The position numbers and the translations under genes were made by a program. From Muribaculaceae bacterium (GTDB lineage: Bacteria > Bacteroidota > Bacteroidia > Bacteroidales > Muribaculaceae): DNA of 38,478 nt. Below, piece after piece: positions 1 to 7,588 of the stretch. How positions within the stretch are numbered: the stretch's first letter is position 1; each line of letters begins with the position of its first letter. Below the pieces are notes generated by a model. The model saw only the letters and a program-made list of their open reading frames with translations. It made no database searches and had not been told where the DNA came from. Location of the stretch: assembly GCA_029061225.1 (NCBI GenBank), contig JAIDSM010000043.1, positions 1 through 38,478 of the forward strand, in the 5' to 3' direction.

Positions 1-131
1 CCGTCTCGCCTTTTTAATGATCAATTATTAATGATTAATGATCAATTATAATTTAGACTACAAAACTCACAATTCTCAACTCTCAACTCACAATTCACAA
101 TTCACAATTCACAATTCTCAATTAAAAAAAT
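1..131. repeat. AT-rich short-repeat intergenic DNA
   Basis: This edge region holds degenerate TGATCAATTA/TTAATGAT units followed by several copies of CACAATT(C). No start of an upstream gene and no clear promoter can be seen. The same unit types recur after ruvC (about 1020-1150), so this is dispersed low-complexity intergenic sequence. Confidence 0.6.
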
Positions 132-449
132 ATGTATATCTTCAATATCACATACGTAATTCCAAATAAAAGGAAAGACTCATTCATCGAGTGGGCCAAG
201 GGGGAGGCACGCCTTGCAGCGGCGTCTGACAGGTTGAAAGACTATAAGGTCATAACGGTAGCCGCCATTCCGGGCGACAAGGACTTCGCCAAGCAGGACG
301 AGAAGAACTTCTCAGTGCAGATGCACTTCGACTCTATCGCCGACTGCCGCGCATGGAACGAGAAGAATTTCCCGGCCTTCATGAATTCATACGCAGCATG
401 GCACGGTCCTAACCCCCTCTTCTTCGCCACAATCCTCAAGGAATTATGA
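132..449 (+). CDS. DUF4286 family protein
   Basis: This 105-residue protein opens with a beta-strand ([10 protein letters not shown]) and looks like a small ferredoxin-like alpha/beta protein. The sequence and its position directly upstream of ruvC match the DUF4286 family of Bacteroidota (family recollection). It has no signal peptide, membrane segment or catalytic motif, so it is probably a cytosolic protein of unknown role. Its TGA overlaps the ruvC start by 4 bp (ATGA), so the two are translationally coupled. The start at 132 is the only ATG that keeps the first strand. Confidence 0.8.
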   Translation: MYIFNITYVIPNKRKDSFIEWAKGEARLAAASDRLKDYKVITVAAIPGDKDFAKQDEKNFSVQMHFDSIADCRAWNEKNFPAFMNSYAAWHGPNPLFFATILKEL

Positions 450-1024
450 ACCTAAAGGATTACGACCGCATCATAATGGGTATCGACCCCGGCACCAACG
501 TCATGGGTTATGGAGTTCTCGGCATCAAAGGGAAGAAGCCGGATGTAATCGTGATGGGTGTCATAAAGCTGAGCCGCTTCGAGACGCACTACATGCGCCT
601 CGGACGTATCTATGAGCGTGTCAGCGGTCTTGTGCAACAGTATCTCCCCGATGAACTCGCCATCGAGGCCCCTTTCTTCGGAAAGAACGTGCAGTCCATG
701 CTCAAGCTCGGACGCGCCCAGGGAGTGGCCATGGCAGCAGCTCTCGCGCGGGACATTCCGATCACCGAGTATCCGCCACTCAATGTCAAGAAAGCTGTCA
801 CCGGCAACGGTCAGGCCTCAAAGGAACAGGTGGCCAATATGCTGAAGCATCTCCTCTCCATTCCTGAAGAGAAGATGCCCGATGCTCTTGACGCCACCGA
901 CGCGCTCGCCGTGGCGCTTTGCCATATGTATGAGTCGGCCAAACCCGAGATAGCCAAAGGACCTAAATCCTGGAAAGACTTCCTCGCCAAGAATCCCGAC
1001 CGCATCGCCCCCAGATTAAAATGA
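446..1024 (+). CDS. ruvC: Crossover junction endodeoxyribonuclease RuvC
   Basis: RuvC is the homodimeric nuclease that resolves Holliday junctions together with RuvAB. The 192-residue protein is of normal length. All four acidic catalytic residues of the RNase H-like fold can be placed: D14 in [13 protein letters not shown]74 in [11 protein letters not shown], and D149 and D152 in [15 protein letters not shown]. The [12 protein letters not shown] helix typical of the family follows E74. The start overlaps the DUF4286 stop by 4 bp, indicating an operon. The stop codon runs into AT-rich repeats and no hairpin terminator is visible. Confidence 0.96.
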   Translation: MNLKDYDRIIMGIDPGTNVMGYGVLGIKGKKPDVIVMGVIKLSRFETHYMRLGRIYERVSGLVQQYLPDELAIEAPFFGKNVQSMLKLGRAQGVAMAAALARDIPITEYPPLNVKKAVTGNGQASKEQVANMLKHLLSIPEEKMPDALDATDALAVALCHMYESAKPEIAKGPKSWKDFLAKNPDRIAPRLK

Positions 1025-1150
1025 TCAATTATCAATTATCAATTATAACATAGATGGGACTGACCTTCTGAAGACTAAATTCGCTGACTCCGCCTAACAA
1101 TAATTGATCATTGATAATTCATCATTGATCATTGATAATTCATCATTGAT
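1020..1150. repeat. Dispersed AT-rich repeat (ATCAATTAT / TGATCATTGATAATTCATCA)
   Basis: The region has three close ATCAATTAT units just after ruvC, then tandem TGATCATTGATAATTCATCAT units at about 1105-1150. The right end runs into the SPFH gene so that its TGA stop (1143-1145) lies inside a repeat unit. It resembles the low-complexity DNA at 1-131. No terminator is visible between the two convergent genes. Confidence 0.7.
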
Positions 1151-2132
1151 CATTGGTAAAGAGTTGCTTGATCGACCCGAGCGATGACAGCACCGAGGTG
1201 GCTTCGTAGGGGATATAGACGGTCTTGTTGTCCTTTCCGTCGGCCATGGTCTGGAGAGCCTCGATATATTTCTGCGCCAGCATATAGGCTGCCGGGTCTG
1301 TCTGTGACTGTGACACGGCATCGGCCACATTGCGGATGGCGTCAGCCTCCGCCTGCGCGCGGAGCACCTGCGCCCTTGCCTCGCCCTCGGCCTTGAGGAT
1401 GGCGGCCTGTTTCTCCGCTTCCGCCTTGTTGATCTGCGACATCTTCTGGCCCTCCGAGCGGAGGATCAGCGACTGCTTTTCGCCCTCAGCGTTGAGAATC
1501 TCGGCGCGCCGGTTGCGCTCGGCCTGCATCTGCTTCTCCATCGCCACGCGCACGCTTTCGGGAGGTGTGATGTCCTGAAGCTCGACACGGTTTACCTTCA
1601 CGCCCCATTTGTTGGTGGCGTCGTCGAGTATCGACTGCAGTTTTGCGTTGATGGTGTCGCGTGAGGTCAGTGTCTCGTCAAGTTCAAGCTCGCCGATCAC
1701 GTTGCGGAGCGATGTCTGGGTCAACTTCTCGATGGCGTTTGGAAGATTGTCGATCTCGTATACGGACTTCTTCGGATCTACGACCTGAAAATAGAGCAGG
1801 GCGTTGATCTCTGTAGTCACGTTGTCGCGGGTGATCACCTGCTGCGACGGGAAGTCATAGACCTGCTCGCGAAGATCGATGACGGTGGTCGTGGACACTC
1901 TCAGTCCGCCCCCTCTCCCGAAGGAACCCGTGGTCTCATACTTACGCGTATAGATCACCTTTGGCTTGTCGATGAAGGGTATGATGAAGTTAAGGCCGGG
2001 CTGTAGTACGGAATGGAATTTGCCGAGACGCTCCACGACTCTTGTCTCGGACTGCGGGACGACCTTTACGCCCGCCGTGATGATGAGCACGACAAGGATG
2101 AGGATTACGCCTGCTACGATGATGGTTGTCAT
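1143..2132 (-). CDS. SPFH/Band 7 (stomatin/prohibitin-like) membrane protein
   Basis: With the start at 2132 this is a 329-residue protein. It has one N-terminal membrane anchor (TTIIVAGVILILVVLIITAG), then a Band 7 domain (VVPQSETRVVERLGKF to about residue 190), then a long Ala/Glu/Lys coiled coil rich in AEGE repeats. This is the layout of QmcA/stomatin-like proteins, which form large membrane-bound oligomers. The NfeD gene immediately upstream is the usual partner, since SPFH and NfeD proteins commonly share operons. An in-frame extension to a GTG at 2210 would add 26 residues made of NLNNLNYLNN-type repeats, so I chose the ATG at 2132, which starts directly at the anchor. The last codons lie inside a dispersed AT repeat. 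Confidence 0.92.
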   Translation of the reverse strand: MTTIIVAGVILILVVLIITAGVKVVPQSETRVVERLGKFHSVLQPGLNFIIPFIDKPKVIYTRKYETTGSFGRGGGLRVSTTTVIDLREQVYDFPSQQVITRDNVTTEINALLYFQVVDPKKSVYEIDNLPNAIEKLTQTSLRNVIGELELDETLTSRDTINAKLQSILDDATNKWGVKVNRVELQDITPPESVRVAMEKQMQAERNRRAEILNAEGEKQSLILRSEGQKMSQINKAEAEKQAAILKAEGEARAQVLRAQAEADAIRNVADAVSQSQTDPAAYMLAQKYIEALQTMADGKDNKTVYIPYEATSVLSSLGSIKQLFTNDQ

Positions 2133-2190
2133 ATTGTTGAGTTTGTTTAAATTGTTTAGATAGTTTAAATTGTTTAAGTTGTTTATGGGT
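2133..2190. repeat. Short tandem repeat (TTGTTTAAA-type)
   Basis: Degenerate TTGTTTAAA/TTGTTTAGA units lie directly upstream of the SPFH start codon. Read in frame they give Asn/Leu-rich nonsense, which is why a longer SPFH reading frame exists but is not believable. Confidence 0.7.
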
Positions 2191-2198
2191 GGTGCACT

Positions 2199-2223
2199 GT
2201 AGTTACGCACGGCTCGTGCGTTA
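2199..2223 (+). repeat. REP-like element: GTAG plus hairpin
   Basis: A GTAG tetranucleotide (2199-2202) is followed by the palindrome ACGCACGGCTCGTGCGT (2205-2221). GTAG followed by a GC-rich hairpin is the classical layout of bacterial REP sequences. Related copies lie at 13656, 13708, 13850, 14908-14932 (reverse), 19553 and 19879. Confidence 0.65.
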
Positions 2224-2275
2224 GGTATTCGGAGTAATCAGAACTCAATTCTCAATTCTCAATTAGGAAAAATTC

Positions 2276-2716
2276 TCAATTCTCAATTAATTCCACCTTG
2301 AGTATTATCGAATCGTATCCGACGACCCTCACTTCCTCTCCCGGAGCAAGGGTTTCGCCATGCTTGGCGGCCCTTACCTGCCAGACGTCACCGTCTATGC
2401 GCATGCGAAGGCAATCTGCCGTCTGGACTACGGTTCCTGTCCTTCCTATGATGGCGTCCATACCGGTGGCTGTATGCTCTGATCCCTTATGGAGAGCCTT
2501 GACGAGGCGTTTTCGCATACGGTAGGTGGAAGCATATAGTACTGCCGTAGCAACCACAAAAGTGATAATCGTGGGTATCCATTCTCCGCCGAGCAGGGCG
2601 CAGACCATGGCGGCCAACGCTCCGGTCCCGACATAAAGGCATGTAGTCGACATCGTAAGCAGTTCCGCCACTAAGAATCCCACTCCCAATATTAGCCAAA
2701 AACTCCAAAGTCCCAT
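2276..2716 (-). CDS. NfeD-like membrane protein
   Basis: This 146-residue protein has two or three N-terminal membrane helices (SFWLILGVGFLVAELL; GALAAMVCALLGG; IITFVVATAVLYAST). A small beta-rich OB-fold domain follows from about residue 85 (DAIIGRTGTVV...LAPGEEVRVVGYDSIILKVEL), as in the short NfeD proteins that work with SPFH partners. The SPFH gene lies downstream on the same strand, about 140 bp away. A well-formed promoter lies upstream at 2747-2778. The protein lacks the long N-terminal serine protease domain of full-length NfeD, so it is the short form. Confidence 0.9.
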   Translation of the reverse strand: MGLWSFWLILGVGFLVAELLTMSTTCLYVGTGALAAMVCALLGGEWIPTIITFVVATAVLYASTYRMRKRLVKALHKGSEHTATGMDAIIGRTGTVVQTADCLRMRIDGDVWQVRAAKHGETLAPGEEVRVVGYDSIILKVELIEN

Positions 2717-2746
2717 AATAATGCTAATTCCCGTTAGTTTGATTCA

Positions 2747-2778
2747 CAAAGATAAGCAAAAAAATACATATATGCAAA
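2747..2778 (-). promoter_or_regulatory. Bacteroidota-type promoter for the nfeD-SPFH pair
   Basis: On the minus strand a -33 TTTG (2775-2778) is separated by 20 nt from a -7 box TATCTTTG (2747-2754). This matches the Bacteroidota housekeeping consensus TTTG-N19/21-TAnnTTTG. It lies about 30 bp upstream of the NfeD start. Confidence 0.8.
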
Positions 2779-2935
2779 TTTTTTCTATAGTAGGCCTTGA
2801 AGTTGGCCGGAGAGTGAAGGGCAGAATGTGCATTTATAGATATTGAGGCATGAATCACAAAGAATTAATCAAGTGAGAATTGAATAATTAACATTAATTA
2901 ATGTGGAGAAAACTCCCGTTTCTGCAAAAAAATAT

Positions 2936-2943
2936 TAATTTTG
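2936..2943 (+). promoter_or_regulatory. -7 box (TAATTTTG) for the AraC/TPR regulator gene
   Basis: TAATTTTG fits the Bacteroidota -7 box TAnnTTTG and lies 40 bp before the start at 2983. No good TTTG -33 box is visible at the expected spacing, so the promoter may be weak or activator-dependent. Confidence 0.5.
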
Positions 2944-2982
2944 CAGTTTATATAGGAATTTAATCAATTTCCCTCATCGTTA

Positions 2983-4842
2983 ATGATCAAAACAATATCC
3001 ATAAATAGCCTAAGTCAATCATTTTGTGCAGTAATTGTCTTCCTGATGTCACTGGTCATATTCTTTCCTGTGAAAGCCTCCGTCACCAGTGCTCCCGTTT
3101 TAGCATACAATTACAACAATACAACTGATAACCCTGATATCTCTATTTTTATCGACTCTGATCAAGACAAGGATTCCGTCTTCAATGAATATCATACACT
3201 TGAGCGGGAGTATGCCAATCTGTCAGTAATTGATATAATGACCAAGGCATCTCATCATTTTGTCAACCGAAAGAACATGGATAAGGGCGCAATGCTTTTC
3301 ATGGTAGTGATTTCAAGATACAATGACTATCTTGACAATCTTGAAAAATTGAATTGCGCGGCCGCATACGGTAATATGGGTTATTACCTTGTTTTCGAAC
3401 GCAACAACCCTATACAAGCATACCCTTTTCTCGTTAAGGCTCTTCAGATATTGGACAAGATTGATTTTAAGGATCAGAATACCCAAAGCCACAAGATTAA
3501 CACCATAGTGGCTGTCTATACCAACATAGCCAAGGTATTTGCAGCATGTGGCGATTTCCAGCGGGCTCTTCACTATTATCAACACGCATATAGAACTGCA
3601 AAAGAAGAAAACAATGCCATTGCACTGCCTCTGGCATTTACTGATCTGTTACACTACGGATGGACTCTGGATTCAATTCCTACCATAAAAAAACAAATCC
3701 TGGAATTTACCGATCTGAAAGTTCCCAATAGTGTCTATAGATACATGTACGACTATGCGAAGATTATGGCAAAGGGCGCACAAAAGCATAGTGAACGCAG
3801 CTATAATGAGGCACTTGTCTTGGTGGATAGCGCTTCCAACGCGCTTGATCCTTACATCGATGACGGAAGATACTTCGTGACCAACCGAATCATAGCAGGA
3901 AAGATCGCCATTGACGGTAAGAACTATGTTAAGGCAATGGATATCCTTCACGAAATCGATTCCATAATAAAAAAAGGTAAACTTGAAGATCTGTACGAGA
4001 TCACCTACAACCTTCATTCGAGTCTCCGACTTGCAATGGGAGATATGGATATGGCAAGTAAATATCGAAACGAAGCTCTACGGGTAAGAGACTCATTGAA
4101 TCAAATTCATTCTTACAGCGTAGTACATAATATGGAGCTATCAATGCAGGCGAAGGATCTAAACGACAGACTCTCGGATTCCCGCAAGGAGACTCAATTC
4201 TGGACCTACATCGCTATGGTAGCCGGGGTCCTCATACTGGTGATATGTGTGCTCGTAGTACGTATTCTTCTTAAAAACCGCAGACTAAAGGAACAGAGTG
4301 AGAGCCTGTTCCATAAGAATCTCGAACTTATGGATGCCAACAGGAAATTCCAGGAAGCTTCCGAAGATGAAGTTGATGAATTTGAAAAGATGTCCTGGGA
4401 TGACGATACAAACAGATGCCAGCCCGAGGAATCTAATCAGGAAGAACATACGAGCCGACTTGATGAATTAAATCAAGGGGAGGAAACCCTGGCCGGTATT
4501 TACCGACGTATAGTCACATACATGTCTGACAGCCCTGAAATCTTTACCCCTGCGTTCACTATTGAAACACTAGCCGATGCCATTGGGCTCAGACTTAAAT
4601 CAGTGTCTCAAGCCATCAACTCTGTCGGTGGGAAAAACTTCAGCAGCCTTCTTGCGGAATTCAGGATAAAGAAAGCTTGCAAGGAAATGTTACGTCCATG
4701 CAGCGACCCTTCACAACGTCCTACCATAGAGGCTCTGGCAGAGGAAGTGGGATATAAATCACGCACCCACTTCATGCGCGTGTTCAAAAGCGTGACCGGC
4801 ATGACGACGACTGAATTCCTGAGGGAAGCGAAGAAAAAATGA
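2983..4842 (+). CDS. Membrane-anchored TPR sensor with C-terminal AraC-type HTH domain
   Basis: This is a 619-residue one-protein regulator. It has an N-terminal hydrophobic signal or anchor (residues 13-32), a TPR-rich region (about 80-390, e.g. DFQRALHYYQHAYRTAKEEN), a membrane helix at 407-430 (WTYIAMVAGVLILVICVLVV), a short acidic linker/coiled coil, and a C-terminal AraC-type double helix-turn-helix (about 525-615, with EALAEEVGYKSRTHFMRVFKSVTGMTTTEF). The layout implies an extracytoplasmic TPR part and a cytoplasmic DNA-binding part. This class is common in Bacteroidales. It lies directly upstream of three secreted-protein genes, so control of those is plausible (inference). An inverted repeat at 4906-4929, ahead of the next promoter, is a candidate target. 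Confidence 0.88.
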   Translation: MIKTISINSLSQSFCAVIVFLMSLVIFFPVKASVTSAPVLAYNYNNTTDNPDISIFIDSDQDKDSVFNEYHTLEREYANLSVIDIMTKASHHFVNRKNMDKGAMLFMVVISRYNDYLDNLEKLNCAAAYGNMGYYLVFERNNPIQAYPFLVKALQILDKIDFKDQNTQSHKINTIVAVYTNIAKVFAACGDFQRALHYYQHAYRTAKEENNAIALPLAFTDLLHYGWTLDSIPTIKKQILEFTDLKVPNSVYRYMYDYAKIMAKGAQKHSERSYNEALVLVDSASNALDPYIDDGRYFVTNRIIAGKIAIDGKNYVKAMDILHEIDSIIKKGKLEDLYEITYNLHSSLRLAMGDMDMASKYRNEALRVRDSLNQIHSYSVVHNMELSMQAKDLNDRLSDSRKETQFWTYIAMVAGVLILVICVLVVRILLKNRRLKEQSESLFHKNLELMDANRKFQEASEDEVDEFEKMSWDDDTNRCQPEESNQEEHTSRLDELNQGEETLAGIYRRIVTYMSDSPEIFTPAFTIETLADAIGLRLKSVSQAINSVGGKNFSSLLAEFRIKKACKEMLRPCSDPSQRPTIEALAEEVGYKSRTHFMRVFKSVTGMTTTEFLREAKKK

Positions 4843-4905
4843 CCTAAAATCCTGACACTCAACACTGTCTCAATTTACGACTGATATGTCTCAAATTAAG
4901 ATTAT

Positions 4906-4929
4906 TGTCTTAGAGTGCGGATTAAGACA
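4906..4929. promoter_or_regulatory. Inverted repeat, candidate operator
   Basis: TGTCTTA (4906-4912) and TAAGACA (4923-4929) form a 7-bp inverted repeat around a 10-nt centre. The symmetry extends outward (ATTAT / TAAT) with one inserted base. It ends 18 bp upstream of the -33 box at 4948, a good place for an activator site. Two direct TGTCTCAA units lie just upstream, at about 4866 and 4887. Confidence 0.5.
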
Positions 4930-4947
4930 TAATAAGCTTTCCTTTTG

Positions 4948-4978
4948 TTTGGTTTTTAAAAATTAATCTATAATTTTG
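4948..4978 (+). promoter_or_regulatory. Bacteroidota-type promoter for the secreted protein at 5016
   Basis: TTTG (4948-4951), 19 nt, then TAATTTTG (4971-4978) is an excellent match to TTTG-N19/21-TAnnTTTG. It lies 38 bp upstream of the start at 5016. The two Omp28-like genes downstream have no comparable promoter of their own. Confidence 0.82.
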
Positions 4979-5015
4979 CAACCATAACAACAAAAACTAA
5001 TCAAAACAACAAAGT

Positions 5016-7505
5016 ATGAAAAGATTCTTTACTTGTATTGGCGCCACGATGCTGGTAGCAGGAGTGATGACTCCGGCCCCACACGAGCGCATGAATCTAA
5101 AAGACTGCGGAATGGCTTTACCACAGAAAGAGGTTAAGGCAAAAGGTCTTGATAAGCCACTTTCCAACCCTTCCGGACAGGAAGTAACACCACTCCGAGC
5201 TCCACAGAAAGCATCAATGGAAAGGAAGTCAATAATTCTATACGAGGACTTCAGCAATGTACCTGACGGCTCTACAGTGCAAACCGGTAACATAGGGGAA
5301 CGATATGTAGATTTCATAGCAAGTTCCTACTACGAGCCGGGCAACTTCATTCCTAACGAATACACTCCGGAATCCGGAACATGGTGTGGCGACTGGGTAT
5401 TTGCAGGCAAAGGAGGCACTGTTATCCTTCAGTGCTACAATCCATATTCAGGAGCTTATCTCTATACTCCTCTCGGTGACTTTTCCGGTGACCTGACTGT
5501 AAGCATGAAGGTTCGCTGTGCCAAAACATTCTGGGGAGCGGACAACGAAGTCGGTTATGTAACCTCTGGTGGTTCAAGCCTTGACCTAAGGGCAATGGTT
5601 GGTGGATTTGATAGTAATGACAGCGCTGTCACGGATTTGGGATATTATGGCATGTCATCGACAGGTCAGATTTATCCGGCAGACGGTTGGCAGGAAGTGA
5701 CATTCAAATTCCGCAACGAAAGCGCCAATGGAGACGGCTACCTTATGCTGAGCACAGCGGGAGCCATAGAAATCGACTGGATAAAAATCACTGATGACAA
5801 CACCTTCCTTGCTTGTCCGAACATAAGACCGGTCACTGACTTCACCAACGATGGTTTCACCATTAACTGGGATCCCGTTCGTCGTTCCTCCAATTACTAT
5901 ATAGACCTCTATAAACAAGTGTACACAGCCGATAGCGGAGTCAACATCACATACGATTTCAATGACGGAAAACTTCCTGAAGGGACAAAAGCAGATGAAG
6001 CTAAGTTTGTAGAGGGAGAAGGTGTGGATGGCTCGACTGCACTTATGCTCGGCTATGACGGCGAAGGTGCAGCTTTCGAAACTCCGAATTTCGGCGTAAA
6101 GCTCAAGTCTTTCAATTCAAAACTCAAGTTCGAGATCAACGACGAGGAGAATTTTGGAGCTATGATTGTTTACGATGTGCTCAGCGATAACGGATGGGAA
6201 CCTTTCGGGTATCTCGAATATGATGGATTCTGGACTAACGGCGGATACTATTATTCTGTTCCGCTCAGTGGAAAGAACTTTGAGGATCAATATTACGCAG
6301 TACGCTTCTATACCATTGGGCTGAGTCCTGAAAATAAGGTTTATATAGACGACATCAATGCTTTCTCTCCACGTCCCTATGTACTTGAGCGTGTATGGGA
6401 CGAGAACCTCTCCGCAAATTACGGTCCGGTGGATGATGATGACTACTCATATAAATTTTACTATTATACAAGAGATAATGACACTCCCGGCAAATATACT
6501 TTCACCGGTCTGGATCCGGAGACAGAATATTGGTACAGAGTACGTAGCCACAATGTATCGGAGTTCACTATCGGTGAGAAATATCACGCTTTCGGCGTAG
6601 CCGCTCCCAAACTTGGAGAAGCATCTAATGTCAGCAATGGCAGCTATACGGCAAATTGGACCGACGCCCCCAAAGCACAGTCATATACAGCGATCAACTA
6701 TAAGTCAGAAGCCATACAGGAGGACAACGATGAATACACCATTCTATCAGAGACCTTCGCTAACTGTATTGGAGATAATGACATTGATCTCATGGTTCCT
6801 TTCGAGGGAAATTTGGATGACGTAACTGACCTCAAGGGATGGTCCGGAACCGGCCTCACTATAGGTGGAAATTTACTTGGAATATCCGGATACGGTAGCC
6901 GCCTTATTACTCCTCCCCTTATGGTAAACCCGGCCAGAGGTTCTTATTTCATCTACATCAATGCTTACGGCTACGGTGACGACAATCTATACATAAGGAC
7001 AGAAAGCGGAACAGTCAGCGGCTATCTCCCGTTCGACGGTGACGGATGTCTGTCAGGATGGCTTGAAATCCCGAAAGCCATCTGTGGAGAAAGAATATTG
7101 TTTACGTCGCTCAACTATATGCCGATAGCTCTGATAGAGTTCGAGGTGATTCAGGCTGTCAAAGCAGGAGACCGTGTACTGACATTCCTTTCCTCAGAGG
7201 AAATCCCGGCAGGCGTACAGAGCTGCACATTCTCAGGTCTCGACAAAAGTAGTTCGTACGCATTCGGAGTAAAATCCAACTTCACTCTTGAGCAAAAAAG
7301 CACATCATCTGCTCTTAATGAATGGATGTATGTGGATATTGCTGGCGCCCAGTCTATAACAATGGCAACATTTGATAACAACGACCCCAATGTAACCGAA
7401 ACCGACCGCTACACCGTAGACGGACGCAAGGCTTCCAACTCATACAAGGGTATGGTTATCGTGAAGATGTCTGACGGTTCTGTCGCCAAGAGAATGGTTA
7501 AGTAA
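5016..7505 (+). CDS. Secreted modular protein: jelly-roll (choice-of-anchor-like) and FnIII modules
   Basis: This 829-residue protein starts with a signal peptide (MKRFFTCIGATMLVAGVM). Three similar beta-rich modules, each opening with a [ED]xF or DFN motif, start near residues 75, 315 and 575 (LYEDFSNVPDG; YDFNDGKLPEG; LSETFANCIGD). They resemble choice-of-anchor/cleaved-adhesin jelly-roll folds. Fibronectin III-like segments lie between them (VTDFTNDGFTINWDPV; YTFTGLDPETEYWYRVRSHN; CTFSGLDKSSSYAFGVKSN). The C-terminus (YTVDGRKASNSYKGMVIVKMSDGSVAKRMVK region) looks like a T9SS-type sorting tail. It has no catalytic motif and is probably a surface adhesin or ligand-binding protein. It is first in a run with the two Omp28-like genes. 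Confidence 0.75.
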   Translation: MKRFFTCIGATMLVAGVMTPAPHERMNLKDCGMALPQKEVKAKGLDKPLSNPSGQEVTPLRAPQKASMERKSIILYEDFSNVPDGSTVQTGNIGERYVDFIASSYYEPGNFIPNEYTPESGTWCGDWVFAGKGGTVILQCYNPYSGAYLYTPLGDFSGDLTVSMKVRCAKTFWGADNEVGYVTSGGSSLDLRAMVGGFDSNDSAVTDLGYYGMSSTGQIYPADGWQEVTFKFRNESANGDGYLMLSTAGAIEIDWIKITDDNTFLACPNIRPVTDFTNDGFTINWDPVRRSSNYYIDLYKQVYTADSGVNITYDFNDGKLPEGTKADEAKFVEGEGVDGSTALMLGYDGEGAAFETPNFGVKLKSFNSKLKFEINDEENFGAMIVYDVLSDNGWEPFGYLEYDGFWTNGGYYYSVPLSGKNFEDQYYAVRFYTIGLSPENKVYIDDINAFSPRPYVLERVWDENLSANYGPVDDDDYSYKFYYYTRDNDTPGKYTFTGLDPETEYWYRVRSHNVSEFTIGEKYHAFGVAAPKLGEASNVSNGSYTANWTDAPKAQSYTAINYKSEAIQEDNDEYTILSETFANCIGDNDIDLMVPFEGNLDDVTDLKGWSGTGLTIGGNLLGISGYGSRLITPPLMVNPARGSYFIYINAYGYGDDNLYIRTESGTVSGYLPFDGDGCLSGWLEIPKAICGERILFTSLNYMPIALIEFEVIQAVKAGDRVLTFLSSEEIPAGVQSCTFSGLDKSSSYAFGVKSNFTLEQKSTSSALNEWMYVDIAGAQSITMATFDNNDPNVTETDRYTVDGRKASNSYKGMVIVKMSDGSVAKRMVK

Positions 7506-7526
7506 TCAATCTTAAAAATCTTCAAC

Positions 7527-7574
7527 TTTCGGGCAGGGGCGAGCAACTTACGCGTTGCCTGCCGCTGCCCGAAA
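7527..7574 (+). other. Strong intergenic stem-loop without U-tract
   Basis: A perfect 10-bp stem, TTTCGGGCAG (7527-7536) with CTGCCCGAAA (7565-7574), encloses a second stem (GGC...GCAAC with GTTGC...GCC) and the loop TTACGC. No T-run follows. It may be a processing or RNA-stability element, or a leaky terminator, between the secreted protein and the Omp28-like pair 15 bp downstream. Confidence 0.6.
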
Positions 7575-7588
7575 TCATTTGCTACTAT

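Noticed and set aside
2133-2210. N-terminal extension of the SPFH protein to a GTG at 2210
   Set aside because: The extra 26 residues are encoded by a short tandem repeat (NLNNLNYLNN) and a REP hairpin; the ATG at 2132 starts directly at the membrane anchor.
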